DNA of 64,000 bases from UBA2227 sp036677505 (GCA_036677505.1 JAVBWK010000021.1:77971-141970); one strand, 5' to 3'. Shown: positions 7,097-15,894, counted from the first letter of the stretch. Program-made: numbers and translations. The notes: a model not told the origin generated them from the sequence alone.

Positions 7097-8068
7097 ATGT
7101 TAAAAGAGAAAATCAAATCTGCACTGATCGAAGCAAAAAACACATTTGTCTCCGGTGAAACATTGGCGAAGGTGCTCAATGTCTCTCGGGCAGCCGTAAA
7201 CAAGGCAATCAATCAGTTGCGAAAGCAAGGTCTGGACATTGAGTCACATCCTAAAGTCGGATATCGTATCAATGACAGTGATGTTCTGGGTGAAAGTTAC
7301 ATCCGCAAAAATGTCACCTCTTTTTATCATACCGTTAAGGTGAAAGAGTCAACCGGTTCAACCAATGATGATCTCAAATCCGTTCAGCACAGCCTCAGCG
7401 AAGGTTATGTTCTGATTGCGGATGAGCAAACCAAAGGCAAGGGTCGTAACGGGCGCAGTTTCCTTTCTGAAAAAGGCAAAGGCATTTATCTGTCCTTGTT
7501 TCTGACTCCGGACTTACCGGTCAATCAGGCCTTGAAGATCACCACAGCGACTGCGGTCGCCTGTGCTGAAGCCATCGAGTTGGCTTTCAGTGTCAAACCG
7601 GGGATCAAATGGGTCAACGATCTGATGATCGAGCAGAAGAAAATCGGCGGGATTTTGTGTGAAGCCGGTGTTGATATCCATTCGGGTCACATTGAGACGA
7701 TGGTTGTCGGAGTCGGGCTGAATGTTTTTCGGCAGGATTTTGATGAGTCACTCTCAGATATTGCAGGAAGTATCGAGGATTTCACTCAGCGTAAAAATTC
7801 GCGCAATGAGCTGATCATCGCATTTTTAAACCGCTTTGATTATTGGTATCAGCACCTCAATCATCCGTATCTGATCAAGCGTTATAAGCAGTACAGCAAC
7901 ATCTTGCATGTGCCGGTCACAGTCAGCGTTAATAATGAAAGTTATTTAGCCATCATCAAGGATATTGATGAAAACGGTGCCTGTATCGCTGTGAAAAGCG
8001 ATGGCTCGACAGTCACCTTGAGTAGCGGTGAAGTGACCATTCGCAGAAATTATAAATATGATATTTAG
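7097..8068 (+). CDS. birA: Bifunctional biotin-protein ligase and biotin repressor
   Basis: Activates biotin as biotinyl-AMP, attaches it to AccB and, when idle, represses biotin genes. The 323 residues comprise an N-terminal winged helix (about 1-65; LAKVLNVSRAAVNKAINQLRKQG, so a two-domain class II ligase), the catalytic core with STNDDLKS, the biotin loop KGKGRNGRSFLS and KWVNDLM, and a C-terminal SH3-like domain. It starts with a GAGG-type site at 7097 and is divergent from the acc operon that encodes its substrate. An inverted repeat upstream suggests autoregulation. A terminator follows at once. Confidence 0.93.
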   Translation: MLKEKIKSALIEAKNTFVSGETLAKVLNVSRAAVNKAINQLRKQGLDIESHPKVGYRINDSDVLGESYIRKNVTSFYHTVKVKESTGSTNDDLKSVQHSLSEGYVLIADEQTKGKGRNGRSFLSEKGKGIYLSLFLTPDLPVNQALKITTATAVACAEAIELAFSVKPGIKWVNDLMIEQKKIGGILCEAGVDIHSGHIETMVVGVGLNVFRQDFDESLSDIAGSIEDFTQRKNSRNELIIAFLNRFDYWYQHLNHPYLIKRYKQYSNILHVPVTVSVNNESYLAIIKDIDENGACIAVKSDGSTVTLSSGEVTIRRNYKYDI

Positions 8069-8092
8069 GAGATATATTATTCTCCTTTTTTA
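8067..8092 (+). terminator. Terminator of birA
   Basis: AGGAGA and TCTCCT pair around an eight-base loop and run into TTTTTT. The birA stop codon is the first part of the stem. Confidence 0.8.
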
Positions 8093-8176
8093 TTGATTAT
8101 GAAAGAATTGAGGAATAAAATATAGTTACAGATAGTGCATAGGATATTGAGGGAAATCATCCCAATGAGGTGAACA

Positions 8177-9616
8177 ATGAGAAAACTTCGCTTATTCAAT
8201 ATCTGGGCTGTCACTTTGGTATGTCTGCTACTAGCCCCGATCCCTGTAAGGGCAGCTTCGACGGAATCGGCTTCGGTCATCGTCGTCTTCAAACATTCTG
8301 TCGATCATTCACTGATTCACAGACTCAATGCCAACGTAGAAAAAACATATAGGAATTTCCCCATCGTCAAACTGAAACTGTCCGAACGGGCGGTTTATGC
8401 ACTTTCGAAAAATCCCAACGTCCTGTCTATCGAAACGGAAGCTGTTTTCACGGTAAACGAGGATACGATCGAATGGGGTATCGCAAAAGTAGAGGCTCCG
8501 AAGGCTTGGGCTCAGAATTATACCGGCGCCGGAATCAAAGTAGGTATCATCGATACCGGCATTGCCCTGCACAGTGATCTCAATATTGTCGGAGGTGCTA
8601 ATTTTGTTGATTCAGCAAGCAGTTATTATGATGATAACGGTCATGGAACCCATGTGGCCGGTACGGTAGCCGCACTTGATAACGGATCTGGTGTGATCGG
8701 TGTCGCTCCAGGTGCACTGCTTTATGCCATCAAAGTGCTGAACAGTTCGGGCAGCGGATATCTGTCCGACATCATTGAGGGCATTGATTTTGCGATTGAT
8801 GAGCAACTCGATATCATCAACATGAGTCTGGGCACATCGACCGACTCACCAGCTCTGCATACCGCCGTGGATACAGCATATAATGCCGGTATTTTGGTTG
8901 TAGCTTCTGCCGGTAACAGTGGCAAACGCGTCATCAGTCAGGACAACGTCGGTTATCCGGCGAAGTATGAATCCGTCATCGCGGTCGCTGCTACTGACAT
9001 CAATAACAACCGGGCTTCATTCTCATCGACCGGTCCGGCCGTCGAAGTGGCTGCCCCAGGAGTATCGGTACTCAGTACATATCTCAATGGCGGATATGCA
9101 ACGATGAGCGGAACCTCGATGGCTGCTCCGCATGTCAGCGGTCATTTGGCTTTGATGCTTGAAGCTTTCCCGGGTAAAACCGTTTCTGAAATCCGCACAA
9201 TGCTTCAGTACTACGTACTGGATCTTGGAACCGTCGGACGTGACTGGGCATATGGATTCGGGCTGATTCAGTCGTTTCTGACCAGTGTTCAGCCTCCGGT
9301 CGTCAAGGAAACATTTACCTCCGTTCTGACCAATAAATCTGTATATACTGTCGGTGAAAAAATAACGATTACGGTGACTGTCACGGATGAAACCAGTCTT
9401 CCGGTGGCCAATGCCAGTGTTAAACTGACCATTACACCGCCACCGGGAAAAACAAAAGTGACCACAACCACCCTTATTACCGGAAGTGACGGAAGAGCTG
9501 TTTATACCTACTCTACCAATAAGGTTTCTACTAAAGGACTTTACAGTGTCTTGGCAGAAACGAGTCTGACCAACTACTCACCAAGCAGTGCTTCTACAAC
9601 ATTCACTCTTAACTAG
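8177..9616 (+). CDS. Secreted subtilisin-like serine protease (S8)
   Basis: A 479-residue exported protease. Residues 1-26 form a signal peptide ending near VRA. About 30-95 look like an I9 inhibitor propeptide, and the S8 domain follows with the triad Asp126 (IIDTG), His156 (NGHGTHVAG) and Ser314 (SGTSMAAP), plus Asn247 of the oxyanion hole. Residues about 370-479 are a Thr/Val-rich Ig-like (Big-type) domain. No LPXTG, SLH or repeat anchor is visible, so it is probably released or loosely bound. It is monocistronic: TGAGGTG ribosome binding site, strong terminator after the stop. Function: extracellular proteolysis for nutrition or processing. Confidence 0.93.
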   Translation: MRKLRLFNIWAVTLVCLLLAPIPVRAASTESASVIVVFKHSVDHSLIHRLNANVEKTYRNFPIVKLKLSERAVYALSKNPNVLSIETEAVFTVNEDTIEWGIAKVEAPKAWAQNYTGAGIKVGIIDTGIALHSDLNIVGGANFVDSASSYYDDNGHGTHVAGTVAALDNGSGVIGVAPGALLYAIKVLNSSGSGYLSDIIEGIDFAIDEQLDIINMSLGTSTDSPALHTAVDTAYNAGILVVASAGNSGKRVISQDNVGYPAKYESVIAVAATDINNNRASFSSTGPAVEVAAPGVSVLSTYLNGGYATMSGTSMAAPHVSGHLALMLEAFPGKTVSEIRTMLQYYVLDLGTVGRDWAYGFGLIQSFLTSVQPPVVKETFTSVLTNKSVYTVGEKITITVTVTDETSLPVANASVKLTITPPPGKTKVTTTTLITGSDGRAVYTYSTNKVSTKGLYSVLAETSLTNYSPSSASTTFTLN

Positions 9617-9620
9617 AACA

Positions 9621-9645
9621 ACTCCCAACCAGGGAGTTTTTCTTT
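9621..9645 (+). terminator. Terminator of the subtilase gene
   Basis: ACTCCC-AACCA-GGGAGT followed by TTTTTC, five bases after the stop codon. Confidence 0.85.
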
Positions 9646-9676
9646 ATGGTATACTATGTGCATTAGGAGTGAAAGC

Positions 9677-11260
9677 ATGAGAACGATACTACACAGCGGG
9701 AAAATATATCAGGGATACGGAAAGTTTTGTGAGGCGCTTTTGATTGAAGATGGAATCATCAGAAAAACGGGATCAAGCGAACAGATCCTGTCCTTATATG
9801 AAGATGGAACTGACATCATCGATTTATTGGATTCCACGGTCGTACCGGGGTTTAATGACAGCCATCTGCATTTCTATTATTACGGAGTCACTCTGAATTC
9901 TGTCAATGTTTATGGAAGTACTTCGGTTGATGAGGTCATTGGAAAAGCCAAGGAATTCTTGAAAGATCATCCCGAGCATCTTGGCTATCTTTGGGGGCGG
10001 GGTTGGAATCAAAATCAGTTTACGGATGAAAAGCGAATGTTAACGAAAGCTGATCTGGACAAGATCTCAACGGATATTCCGATCGTTCTTGACCGTGCAT
10101 GCGGACATGTGGCCGTATGTAACAGCAAGGCACTCGAACTGGCCTCAATCAAAGAAGCTTTTTTTGTGGAAGGCGGAGAAATCATGACGGATCCGGATGG
10201 TAAGCCGAATGGGTTGTTCGCTGAAAATGCCATGGAACTGCTTGAGTGTCTGAAGCCAAATCTGACAGTTGAAGATGTTGAGAAGCAAATTGAACAAATC
10301 GCGAAAATCGCCAATGCCCACGGGATCACTTCGGTGTCAACCAATGATTTGCACGTTGGGGAAGAAAATTCCGCCATCATCGAGCAGGCTTACAGAAATT
10401 ATGCTGCCAAGTGTCCGACTGTTCGCATCAATCATCAGATATGTTATAACTCTCAGGAAATCCTTGAGGAAAGGATCCGGTCCGGAAATGGGATTGTCAG
10501 TGACTTCTTACGTTACGGACCGTTGAAAATCTTCACGGACGGATCCTTGGGTGCTCGTACAGCACTGTTAAAACAGCCGTATGCCGATGATCCTTCAACC
10601 CGGGGCATTGCCTGTATGACTACTGAACAAATCGAGTCGCTGGTTCTTATCGCTTCGCAGGCGGGTATGCAGGTCGTGGCCCATGCCATCGGAGATCAGG
10701 CCATGGAAAATGTCTTGAATGCTTATGCCCGGGTGGACAGTAAAAAGTTGCGTCATGGAATCATTCACTGTCAGATCACAGACTACAATCTTCTCCAGCG
10801 TATGAAAGAGTTGGATGTTCTTGCCTTGGTTCAACCGATCTTCCTTCATGCGGATTTGCATATCGTTGAAGATCGCGTCGGCAAAGAACTGGCGAACAGC
10901 AGTTATGCTTTCAAAACAATGGAAGATTTGGGGATTCATGTCAGTTATGGCAGTGATGCTCCAGTGGAGAACTTCAATGTTTTTGAGGGGATTCACTGTG
11001 CTGTCAATCGGCAGGATTTGACAGGATTCCCGGCAGACGGATATAATCCCAAGGAAAAAGCAGACATATATACAGCCGTGGATAATTATACGACGGAAGG
11101 TGCTTATGCCAGTTTCGAAGAAGATAAAAAAGGCAGGCTGATTGTCGGTCAGTTTGCGGATTTAGCAGTATTATCCGATGACATATTTACCATTCCAACG
11201 AATGAGCTTCTCGATGTAAGCGTTTTAAAAACCATGATCAACGGAATTTTCGTTTACTAA
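9677..11260 (+). CDS. Amidohydrolase family protein (YtcJ-like)
   Basis: A 527-residue metal-dependent hydrolase of the YtcJ/Amidohydrolase_3 type. The start at 9677 is preferred over 9656 because AGGAG lies seven bases before it. A small N-terminal beta-sandwich is followed by VVPGFNDSHLHFY with the HxH metal motif, a long insertion typical of the family, HAIGDQA, HGIIHCQ, and the SDAPVENFNVFEGIH segment carrying the conserved Asp. The C-terminus returns to the sandwich (GRLIVGQFADLAVLSDD). Substrates in this family range over N-acyl and cyclic amides; I cannot assign one. It lies alone between two terminators. Confidence 0.88.
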   Translation: MRTILHSGKIYQGYGKFCEALLIEDGIIRKTGSSEQILSLYEDGTDIIDLLDSTVVPGFNDSHLHFYYYGVTLNSVNVYGSTSVDEVIGKAKEFLKDHPEHLGYLWGRGWNQNQFTDEKRMLTKADLDKISTDIPIVLDRACGHVAVCNSKALELASIKEAFFVEGGEIMTDPDGKPNGLFAENAMELLECLKPNLTVEDVEKQIEQIAKIANAHGITSVSTNDLHVGEENSAIIEQAYRNYAAKCPTVRINHQICYNSQEILEERIRSGNGIVSDFLRYGPLKIFTDGSLGARTALLKQPYADDPSTRGIACMTTEQIESLVLIASQAGMQVVAHAIGDQAMENVLNAYARVDSKKLRHGIIHCQITDYNLLQRMKELDVLALVQPIFLHADLHIVEDRVGKELANSSYAFKTMEDLGIHVSYGSDAPVENFNVFEGIHCAVNRQDLTGFPADGYNPKEKADIYTAVDNYTTEGAYASFEEDKKGRLIVGQFADLAVLSDDIFTIPTNELLDVSVLKTMINGIFVY

Positions 11261-11291
11261 AGTCAGAAACTTAATTTTTCTGACTTTTTTT
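11260..11291 (+). terminator. Terminator of the amidohydrolase gene
   Basis: A 10-bp stem (AAGTCAGAAA with TTTCTGACTT) and a T run; the stem begins at the last base of the stop codon. Confidence 0.85.
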
Positions 11292-11292
11292 A

Positions 11293-11321
11293 TTGAAATC
11301 GTCTTACTACAGGACTATAAT
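11293..11321 (+). promoter_or_regulatory. Promoter of the PII-like/antiporter pair
   Basis: TTGAAA (11293-11298), 17 bases, TATAAT (11316-11321). It sits directly after the preceding terminator and 25 bases before the next start codon. Confidence 0.75.
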
Positions 11322-11346
11322 GACAGGGTTATCGGGAGGAATTTGT

Positions 11347-11685
11347 ATGAAACTACTGATTCTCGTATTAGAAAAGTTTGAAAAAATGGAAGAAGTATTG
11401 GTTCAACTGAAAGAGGCAGGGATTACCGGAGCAACCATTTTGAACAGCACAGGCATGGCGAAAACATTGGCTGCATCCGGCGAGGAATATTTATTTGGGT
11501 CATTGCGCCGGTTTTTAGATCTTGATCGCAAAGAAAACCGCACGATGTTTGTTTTATTGAAGGCTGAACAGGTAGAAAAAGCGATCGCTGCGATTGAGGA
11601 TGTCGTTGGTGATTTAAACCAACCGGATACCGGCATTGTCATGACGGTTCCGGTCGATGGATTTAAAGGCGTTCAGGGACTGTAA
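11347..11685 (+). CDS. PII-like (nitrogen regulatory P-II superfamily) protein
   Basis: 112 residues, start chosen at 11347 after GGGAGGAATTTGT. The N-terminus (MKLLILVLEKFEKMEEVLVQ) and the central beta-alpha-beta pattern resemble the ferredoxin-like PII fold, with a loop region around TLAASGEEYLFGSLRRF where a T-loop would be. The classic tyrosine-containing GlnB T-loop signature is not seen. It ends five bases before a CPA2-type cation/proton antiporter, so the pair is probably one transcription unit and the PII-like protein likely gates or senses for the transporter, as other PII-like proteins do for their partners (inference). The ligand is unknown. Confidence 0.6.
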   Translation: MKLLILVLEKFEKMEEVLVQLKEAGITGATILNSTGMAKTLAASGEEYLFGSLRRFLDLDRKENRTMFVLLKAEQVEKAIAAIEDVVGDLNQPDTGIVMTVPVDGFKGVQGL

Positions 11686-11690
11686 CAGAT

Positions 11691-12863
11691 ATGGAAACAA
11701 CCATTTTCTATTACTTAAGCACGATACTGGTGTGCGGACTTTTATTTGGCCGATTTGCGAAAATTCTTCATCTTCCAAATGTTACCGGATATCTGATCGG
11801 CGGACTTCTGATCGGTCCTTATATGATCGGATTACTTCCTGAACTGATCGTTGAGGAAATGAATTTTGTTTCGGAGCTGGCTTTGGGTTTCATTGCTTTT
11901 ACGATTGGAAGTGAATTTAAGTTCAGCTATTTTAAACGCGTCGGGGTCACTCCGATCATCATTGCCATCATGGAAGCTTTGTTGGCGGTCATCATCGTTT
12001 TCTTCGTGCTATTGGCGGTAGGTGTCAGTGTTCCTTATGCTCTGATACTCAGTGCTATTGCGGCTGCTACGGCACCGGCGGCGACGGTCATGGTCATTAA
12101 GCAGTATAAAGCGAAAGGACCGGTGACTGAGACGTTGCTCAGCGTCGTAGCCATTGACGATGCGGTCGCGCTGATCATTTTCGGACTCAATGTTGCCATC
12201 GCAAAAGCGCTTACGGCTCCCTCCGTATCTTTGTTGGACAGTGTGATGGCTCCTGTCTGGGAAATCATCCTTTCGATCGGGTTGGGTATCTTGATTGGAA
12301 TCTTGATGACTCTTTCTATGCGGTTCTTCAAAAGCCGCGCCAATCGTTTTACGGTAGCGGTTGCCGGTGTATTTGTCACCATTACCTGTGCGCAACTGTT
12401 TCACGGTTCGTCCTTGCTGATGATCATGGCGATGAGTGCTGCCTTTGCCAATCTCTATCACGATGCGGATTTGATTATGGAGTTAAGCGAACGCGCTACT
12501 CCGCCGATTTTTATGATGTTCTTTGTGGTTTCAGGCGCTCACTTGAACTTAGCGATTCTTCCTTCATTGGGATGGATCGGGATCGCCTATATACTTTTCA
12601 GAGTCGTGGGTAAATGGCTCGGAGCGTACTGGGGAGCTTCGATCATGAAAACATCGGATGAAGTCAAGAAATACTTGGGGCCGGCACTGATCCCTCAGGC
12701 CGGGGTAGCGATCGGATTGACATTTGTGGCTCAGTCGGTCGTTCCGCAGTATGCCGGCAGTATCCGAGCCATCATCCTGTGTGCTACACTGATCTATGAG
12801 CTGATCGGTCCGGCGATTGCAAAGTTATCACTGCAGAAAGCCGGAGAGATCACGTCTGCATAA
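11691..12863 (+). CDS. Cation/proton antiporter (CPA2, Kef/NapA-like)
   Basis: A 390-residue integral membrane protein with about 12-13 hydrophobic segments. Family marks include GYLIGGLLIGPYM near the N-terminus, the unwound-helix region AAATAPAATVMVIKQYKAKGP, and SVVAIDDAVALIIFG with the adjacent Asp pair used in electrogenic NapA-like exchangers. No TrkA-N or TrkA-C regulatory domain is attached, unlike KefB/KefC, which fits control by the separately encoded PII-like protein upstream. Likely exchanges Na+ or K+ for H+. The spacer to the preceding gene is five bases. Confidence 0.85.
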   Translation: METTIFYYLSTILVCGLLFGRFAKILHLPNVTGYLIGGLLIGPYMIGLLPELIVEEMNFVSELALGFIAFTIGSEFKFSYFKRVGVTPIIIAIMEALLAVIIVFFVLLAVGVSVPYALILSAIAAATAPAATVMVIKQYKAKGPVTETLLSVVAIDDAVALIIFGLNVAIAKALTAPSVSLLDSVMAPVWEIILSIGLGILIGILMTLSMRFFKSRANRFTVAVAGVFVTITCAQLFHGSSLLMIMAMSAAFANLYHDADLIMELSERATPPIFMMFFVVSGAHLNLAILPSLGWIGIAYILFRVVGKWLGAYWGASIMKTSDEVKKYLGPALIPQAGVAIGLTFVAQSVVPQYAGSIRAIILCATLIYELIGPAIAKLSLQKAGEITSA

Positions 12864-12883
12864 AAAAAGAGGATTTCTCCTCT
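12862..12883 (-). terminator. Terminator of the papain-like gene
   Basis: On the minus strand, AGAGGA-GAAA-TCCTCT followed by seven Ts, lying between the convergent antiporter and papain-like genes. Confidence 0.8.
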
Positions 12884-12889
12884 GTATAG

Positions 12890-13498
12890 TTATTCATTAG
12901 CAAAATATACAAATCCACCATCGTTTGCGGTGTTATCATACCACTGTTTCAAATCGATGGTTTTCTTTTCCCCGTTATCTAAGATCGTGACCAGGGTATG
13001 ATCGTTTTGATGATCCAGATGACTTTCCACGATCAGTGTCCAGTGCCACGACTCCAGATTTACGACCTTCCCGTTGTGCAGATTGAGAAAGGCAATCGGA
13101 CGATCGTTTTTTAATGCAAAATTAATAAACTCCGTGATTTGTTCAAATGTCGGTCGGTGTGCTTTCCTTGGCACATTGAGATAGCGATAGGACATATTGT
13201 ATTTATTATTAGAGAAGCAACGTGCCAGTCCGCGGTAAAACATACTCGTCCGATTGACACCGCCGATCGTGGGTGTCACATATTTACGGACGTCTCTCAT
13301 CATTTCCACATATTCTGCCCGTGTCGAAAATTTCTTTTGAAAAATGTATAGGACCATATTGGTGGCTACGGTGGGTCCGCAACCGGATACTCTCTGCCAT
13401 TTCGTCGTATACCAATCCTGATCGCAGCCATAGAATATTTTGTTGGTTTTTGAGTCCAGGATTTCGAATATCTCCGGATGCTGAAGCGTATAAGCCAT
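12890..13498 (-). CDS. Putative papain-like (C39/transglutaminase-like) protein of unknown function
   Basis: 202 residues from the ATG at 13498 (GAGGTGATTGCC before it). The family was not firmly recognised. RVSGCGPTVATNM carries a cysteine in a helix-start context typical of papain-like folds, ESWHWTLIVES supplies a histidine followed by a beta-strand, and LVTILDNGEKKTID an Asp/Asn: together a plausible Cys-His-Asp/Asn arrangement in the usual order. No signal peptide or membrane segment, so cytosolic. It is monocistronic, with its own terminator. It could be a peptidase, an acyltransferase or an inactive relative. Confidence 0.6.
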   Translation of the reverse strand: MAYTLQHPEIFEILDSKTNKIFYGCDQDWYTTKWQRVSGCGPTVATNMVLYIFQKKFSTRAEYVEMMRDVRKYVTPTIGGVNRTSMFYRGLARCFSNNKYNMSYRYLNVPRKAHRPTFEQITEFINFALKNDRPIAFLNLHNGKVVNLESWHWTLIVESHLDHQNDHTLVTILDNGEKKTIDLKQWYDNTANDGGFVYFANE

Positions 13499-13556
13499 GG
13501 CAATCACCTCTAGTTGAATTATGGTTGATGAATATAAAAAAATCAAATATTTCGAC

Positions 13557-13577
13557 TAAAAAAGGTCCGAAGACCTT
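13557..13577 (-). terminator. Terminator of the cvpA-like operon
   Basis: On the minus strand, AAGGTC-TTCG-GACCTT (stable UUCG tetraloop) followed by a T run; the stop codon of the cvpA-like gene is part of the stem. Confidence 0.9.
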
Positions 13578-14388
13578 AATTGCCATATTCTTCCAAGATT
13601 TCATCAATCTCTTCTTCACTCAGGCCGATTTCACGCATCATGTTACGAATATCTTCTTCAGTGTACCCTTGAGACATGATCCACGCTTTAACTTTGCTCA
13701 AATCTTCTTGAGTGACCTCTACTCCAGTGTAAGCTTTCGCTAGAATGACTGCGATCTCTTCCGGAATTCCCATACGAATCAATACATCCGTCAGGGATTC
13801 TGTATTCTCTTCATTCAGTTCTTCTCCGGAAGTGATTTTTTGTAATAATCCATCCGGATCGACGGATGCCGTGATCGAACTGGAAATGCTGTCTCCGATA
13901 GGCGACAGCGGTGACAGCACAGATGATGAAATGATTTCTTTCCCGTTGGTAAAAATCGGCAATGAAAGGATCGATACCATCATGACGGCTGCGATCAGCG
14001 GAATAGATACGGATAATGCAAGACCGCCGATCCGATCGACTCGTTTGCTCCAAGGGGTTTTAATGTGTTTCAATGCGATGATGCGTACGATACCCACAAG
14101 GATCGACAACACTACAAACAGAACAATGAACCAGACAATCTGATTGACCAGAGTCACAACGATATTCGAAATAATTGACACTTCACTGATTTGCAGATTC
14201 CCGACAAGATTGACATCTTTCGCAAACAAGGCGCTGAGAATGGATGCAAGCCAGGCAATAAGTATTGTGGCTATCAAATCAATGCCTTGTTTAAACATCC
14301 CTCGAAAGTACCCGTAAACACCAAATCCCAAAATCATTATGATAAAGACTGTGTTCAAAACTGCTGATGATGAAGATGCAATTTCCAT
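13576..14388 (-). CDS. CvpA-like membrane protein with helical C-terminal extension
   Basis: 270 residues from the ATG at 14388 (GGGGAG before it). Four hydrophobic segments lie at about 10-30, 35-55, 75-110 and 125-150, with GYFRGMFKQGIDLIATI, a colicin-V-production (CvpA) family pattern. CvpA proteins are usually near 160-180 residues. This one adds about 90 acidic residues predicted to be helical, ending in two similar segments (SQGYTEEDIRNMMREIG and LSEEEIDEILEEYG). It is the last gene of an operon with ndk and an FAD oxidoreductase. Role unknown. Confidence 0.7.
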   Translation of the reverse strand: MEIASSSSAVLNTVFIIMILGFGVYGYFRGMFKQGIDLIATILIAWLASILSALFAKDVNLVGNLQISEVSIISNIVVTLVNQIVWFIVLFVVLSILVGIVRIIALKHIKTPWSKRVDRIGGLALSVSIPLIAAVMMVSILSLPIFTNGKEIISSSVLSPLSPIGDSISSSITASVDPDGLLQKITSGEELNEENTESLTDVLIRMGIPEEIAVILAKAYTGVEVTQEDLSKVKAWIMSQGYTEEDIRNMMREIGLSEEEIDEILEEYGN

Positions 14389-14398
14389 ATTTTCTCCC

Positions 14399-15445
14399 CT
14401 ATTCCACCAAATCAATGGAATCTATTTTACTTATCATAACCCATTTTCTAAGAAATGGGGTATAAAGTACGATGCTTTTCATCTGCTTGAGTAATATCTT
14501 AAGTTTCATTTTCCGACTGAACTTTAGATAACTTTCTGTTACATTGTCTGACCTCAGTGCCTTGGCCAGAGCCAGAGCACTGTCCATGGCATAACTGATA
14601 CCTTCGAGTGAACTGGGGCTGATAAAACCGGCAGCTTCCCCGATCAGATACACATGATCTTTTCCAATCTCGATTTCACTGACATGCTTCGGTGAGTTAA
14701 CCAGACAGGCTTCTGTCATCAGAGGATCATGACTGTCAACTTCGGTCAGTTCACACTGTTCAATCATCTTTTCAAAACGCTTCCGGCTCGCTTCAATGGG
14801 CAATGCAGCGCCGAATATCCATTGCCCGTCTTTGATCAATCCCCATCCGTAACTGTCGGTTAAGGTGTGATCAAAGTAGGAAGCATATATGGGTTTGACA
14901 TTCTCCGCTTTAAACACTTTCTGAATAGCCAGATACTGACGGATTTTCTTGGTAAAGAACGTTTTTCTGACCAGTGAGTCGGCTCCGTCAGCCCCCACCA
15001 AGATCCGGCTTTCTTCCACAGATTCGACGCCGTTTTTGATATAGCTGACTCGAAATGATGATCCGTCACTCTCGATCTTTGTCACTCGGGCATCTTCGAT
15101 CACATCAGCATCTTTAACCAAAGAGAGCAGCCAACTATCAAAACGGTGGCGGTTGACATTGAGATAAAACCGTTGGTAATGCGTTGTAATCTTTGTCTGA
15201 AAATCGATGGTTTTTACCGCAAATATCTGAGGGCTTGCCAGTACTTCATTCGGTATCTGAAGCTGGAAGCGTGCCAGTGACCGTTGAGCATCCGGAGCAA
15301 TCAGTCCGCCGCAAGGTTTCTTGAAGGCGGTTTTTTGCTCGTCACGGTTCTTCTTATCGATCAGCAAAACATTGAATTCTTTTCCTATGATCCTGGCCAA
15401 TGTGGATCCGGCCGGACCGCCCCCAATAATAATCACATCTCTCAT
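14399..15445 (-). CDS. FAD-dependent oxidoreductase (geranylgeranyl-reductase-like)
   Basis: 348 residues. The Rossmann motif DVIIIGGGPAGSTLA is at residues 3-17; RILVGADGADSLVRK (central) and HVYLIGEAAGFISPSSLEGISYAMDSA (the second flavin-contact GD/GE motif plus a substrate-side helix) match the p-hydroxybenzoate hydroxylase/geranylgeranyl reductase superfamily. PCGGLIAPDAQ near residue 44 resembles the PCGGGL stretch in archaeal GGR-like enzymes. Likely reduces a polyprenyl or other lipid double bond, or acts as a quinone-linked dehydrogenase; the substrate cannot be told. It overlaps ndk by four bases. Confidence 0.75.
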   Translation of the reverse strand: MRDVIIIGGGPAGSTLARIIGKEFNVLLIDKKNRDEQKTAFKKPCGGLIAPDAQRSLARFQLQIPNEVLASPQIFAVKTIDFQTKITTHYQRFYLNVNRHRFDSWLLSLVKDADVIEDARVTKIESDGSSFRVSYIKNGVESVEESRILVGADGADSLVRKTFFTKKIRQYLAIQKVFKAENVKPIYASYFDHTLTDSYGWGLIKDGQWIFGAALPIEASRKRFEKMIEQCELTEVDSHDPLMTEACLVNSPKHVSEIEIGKDHVYLIGEAAGFISPSSLEGISYAMDSALALAKALRSDNVTESYLKFSRKMKLKILLKQMKSIVLYTPFLRKWVMISKIDSIDLVE

Positions 15446-15894
15446 TTACCAAACCATAATTCTAACTCAAAACTCGCATTTTCGTCACTGTCCGAAGCAT
15501 GAATCAGATTGTGCACCAAGCGCTGCTCTTGTTTTGCCTGTTCGATTGAGTCACTGCTGTATTTCCCTCGGATCGTGTTGTCTCCCGCCTTCGATGGATC
15601 CGTCGCTCCAATCAGTTCTCTGACTTTAGCAACGACGTTATTTTCTTTTGATTCCAGTTCAAAAATCCGGACGGTCTTGCCCACGAAGTAATCACGGATG
15701 CGACCGGGAAACTCCGGCAAATTCAATCGCTCAATGACTTCTTGATAGTGGCGCATGATCAATGCCTCATCCACCACGACTGTGTCCCAACGAACGACTT
15801 CAATTCCATAATCTTTAAAAAATGTCAGGATTTCACTCTCCAAATTTTTATCAAGTGCATCCGGCTTTAACATAATGAAAGTTCGACTTGCCAT
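15442..15894 (-). CDS. ndk: Nucleoside diphosphate kinase
   Basis: Transfers the gamma phosphate from ATP to NDPs through a phosphohistidine. The start at 15894 (GGTGG upstream) gives 150 residues. Signatures: TFIMLKPDAL (nucleotide-binding Lys), GATDPSKAGDNTIRGKY, and the active-site histidine in NLIHASDSDENASFELELWF. The family usually has HGSDS; here the residue after His is Ala. First gene of a three-gene minus-strand operon, divergent from an alcohol dehydrogenase. Confidence 0.92.
   Translation of the reverse strand: MASRTFIMLKPDALDKNLESEILTFFKDYGIEVVRWDTVVVDEALIMRHYQEVIERLNLPEFPGRIRDYFVGKTVRIFELESKENNVVAKVRELIGATDPSKAGDNTIRGKYSSDSIEQAKQEQRLVHNLIHASDSDENASFELELWFGK

Noticed and set aside
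12009..12461. 150-residue open frame opposite the antiporter
   Set aside because: Polar, biased composition typical of antisense to a membrane protein; no start signal.
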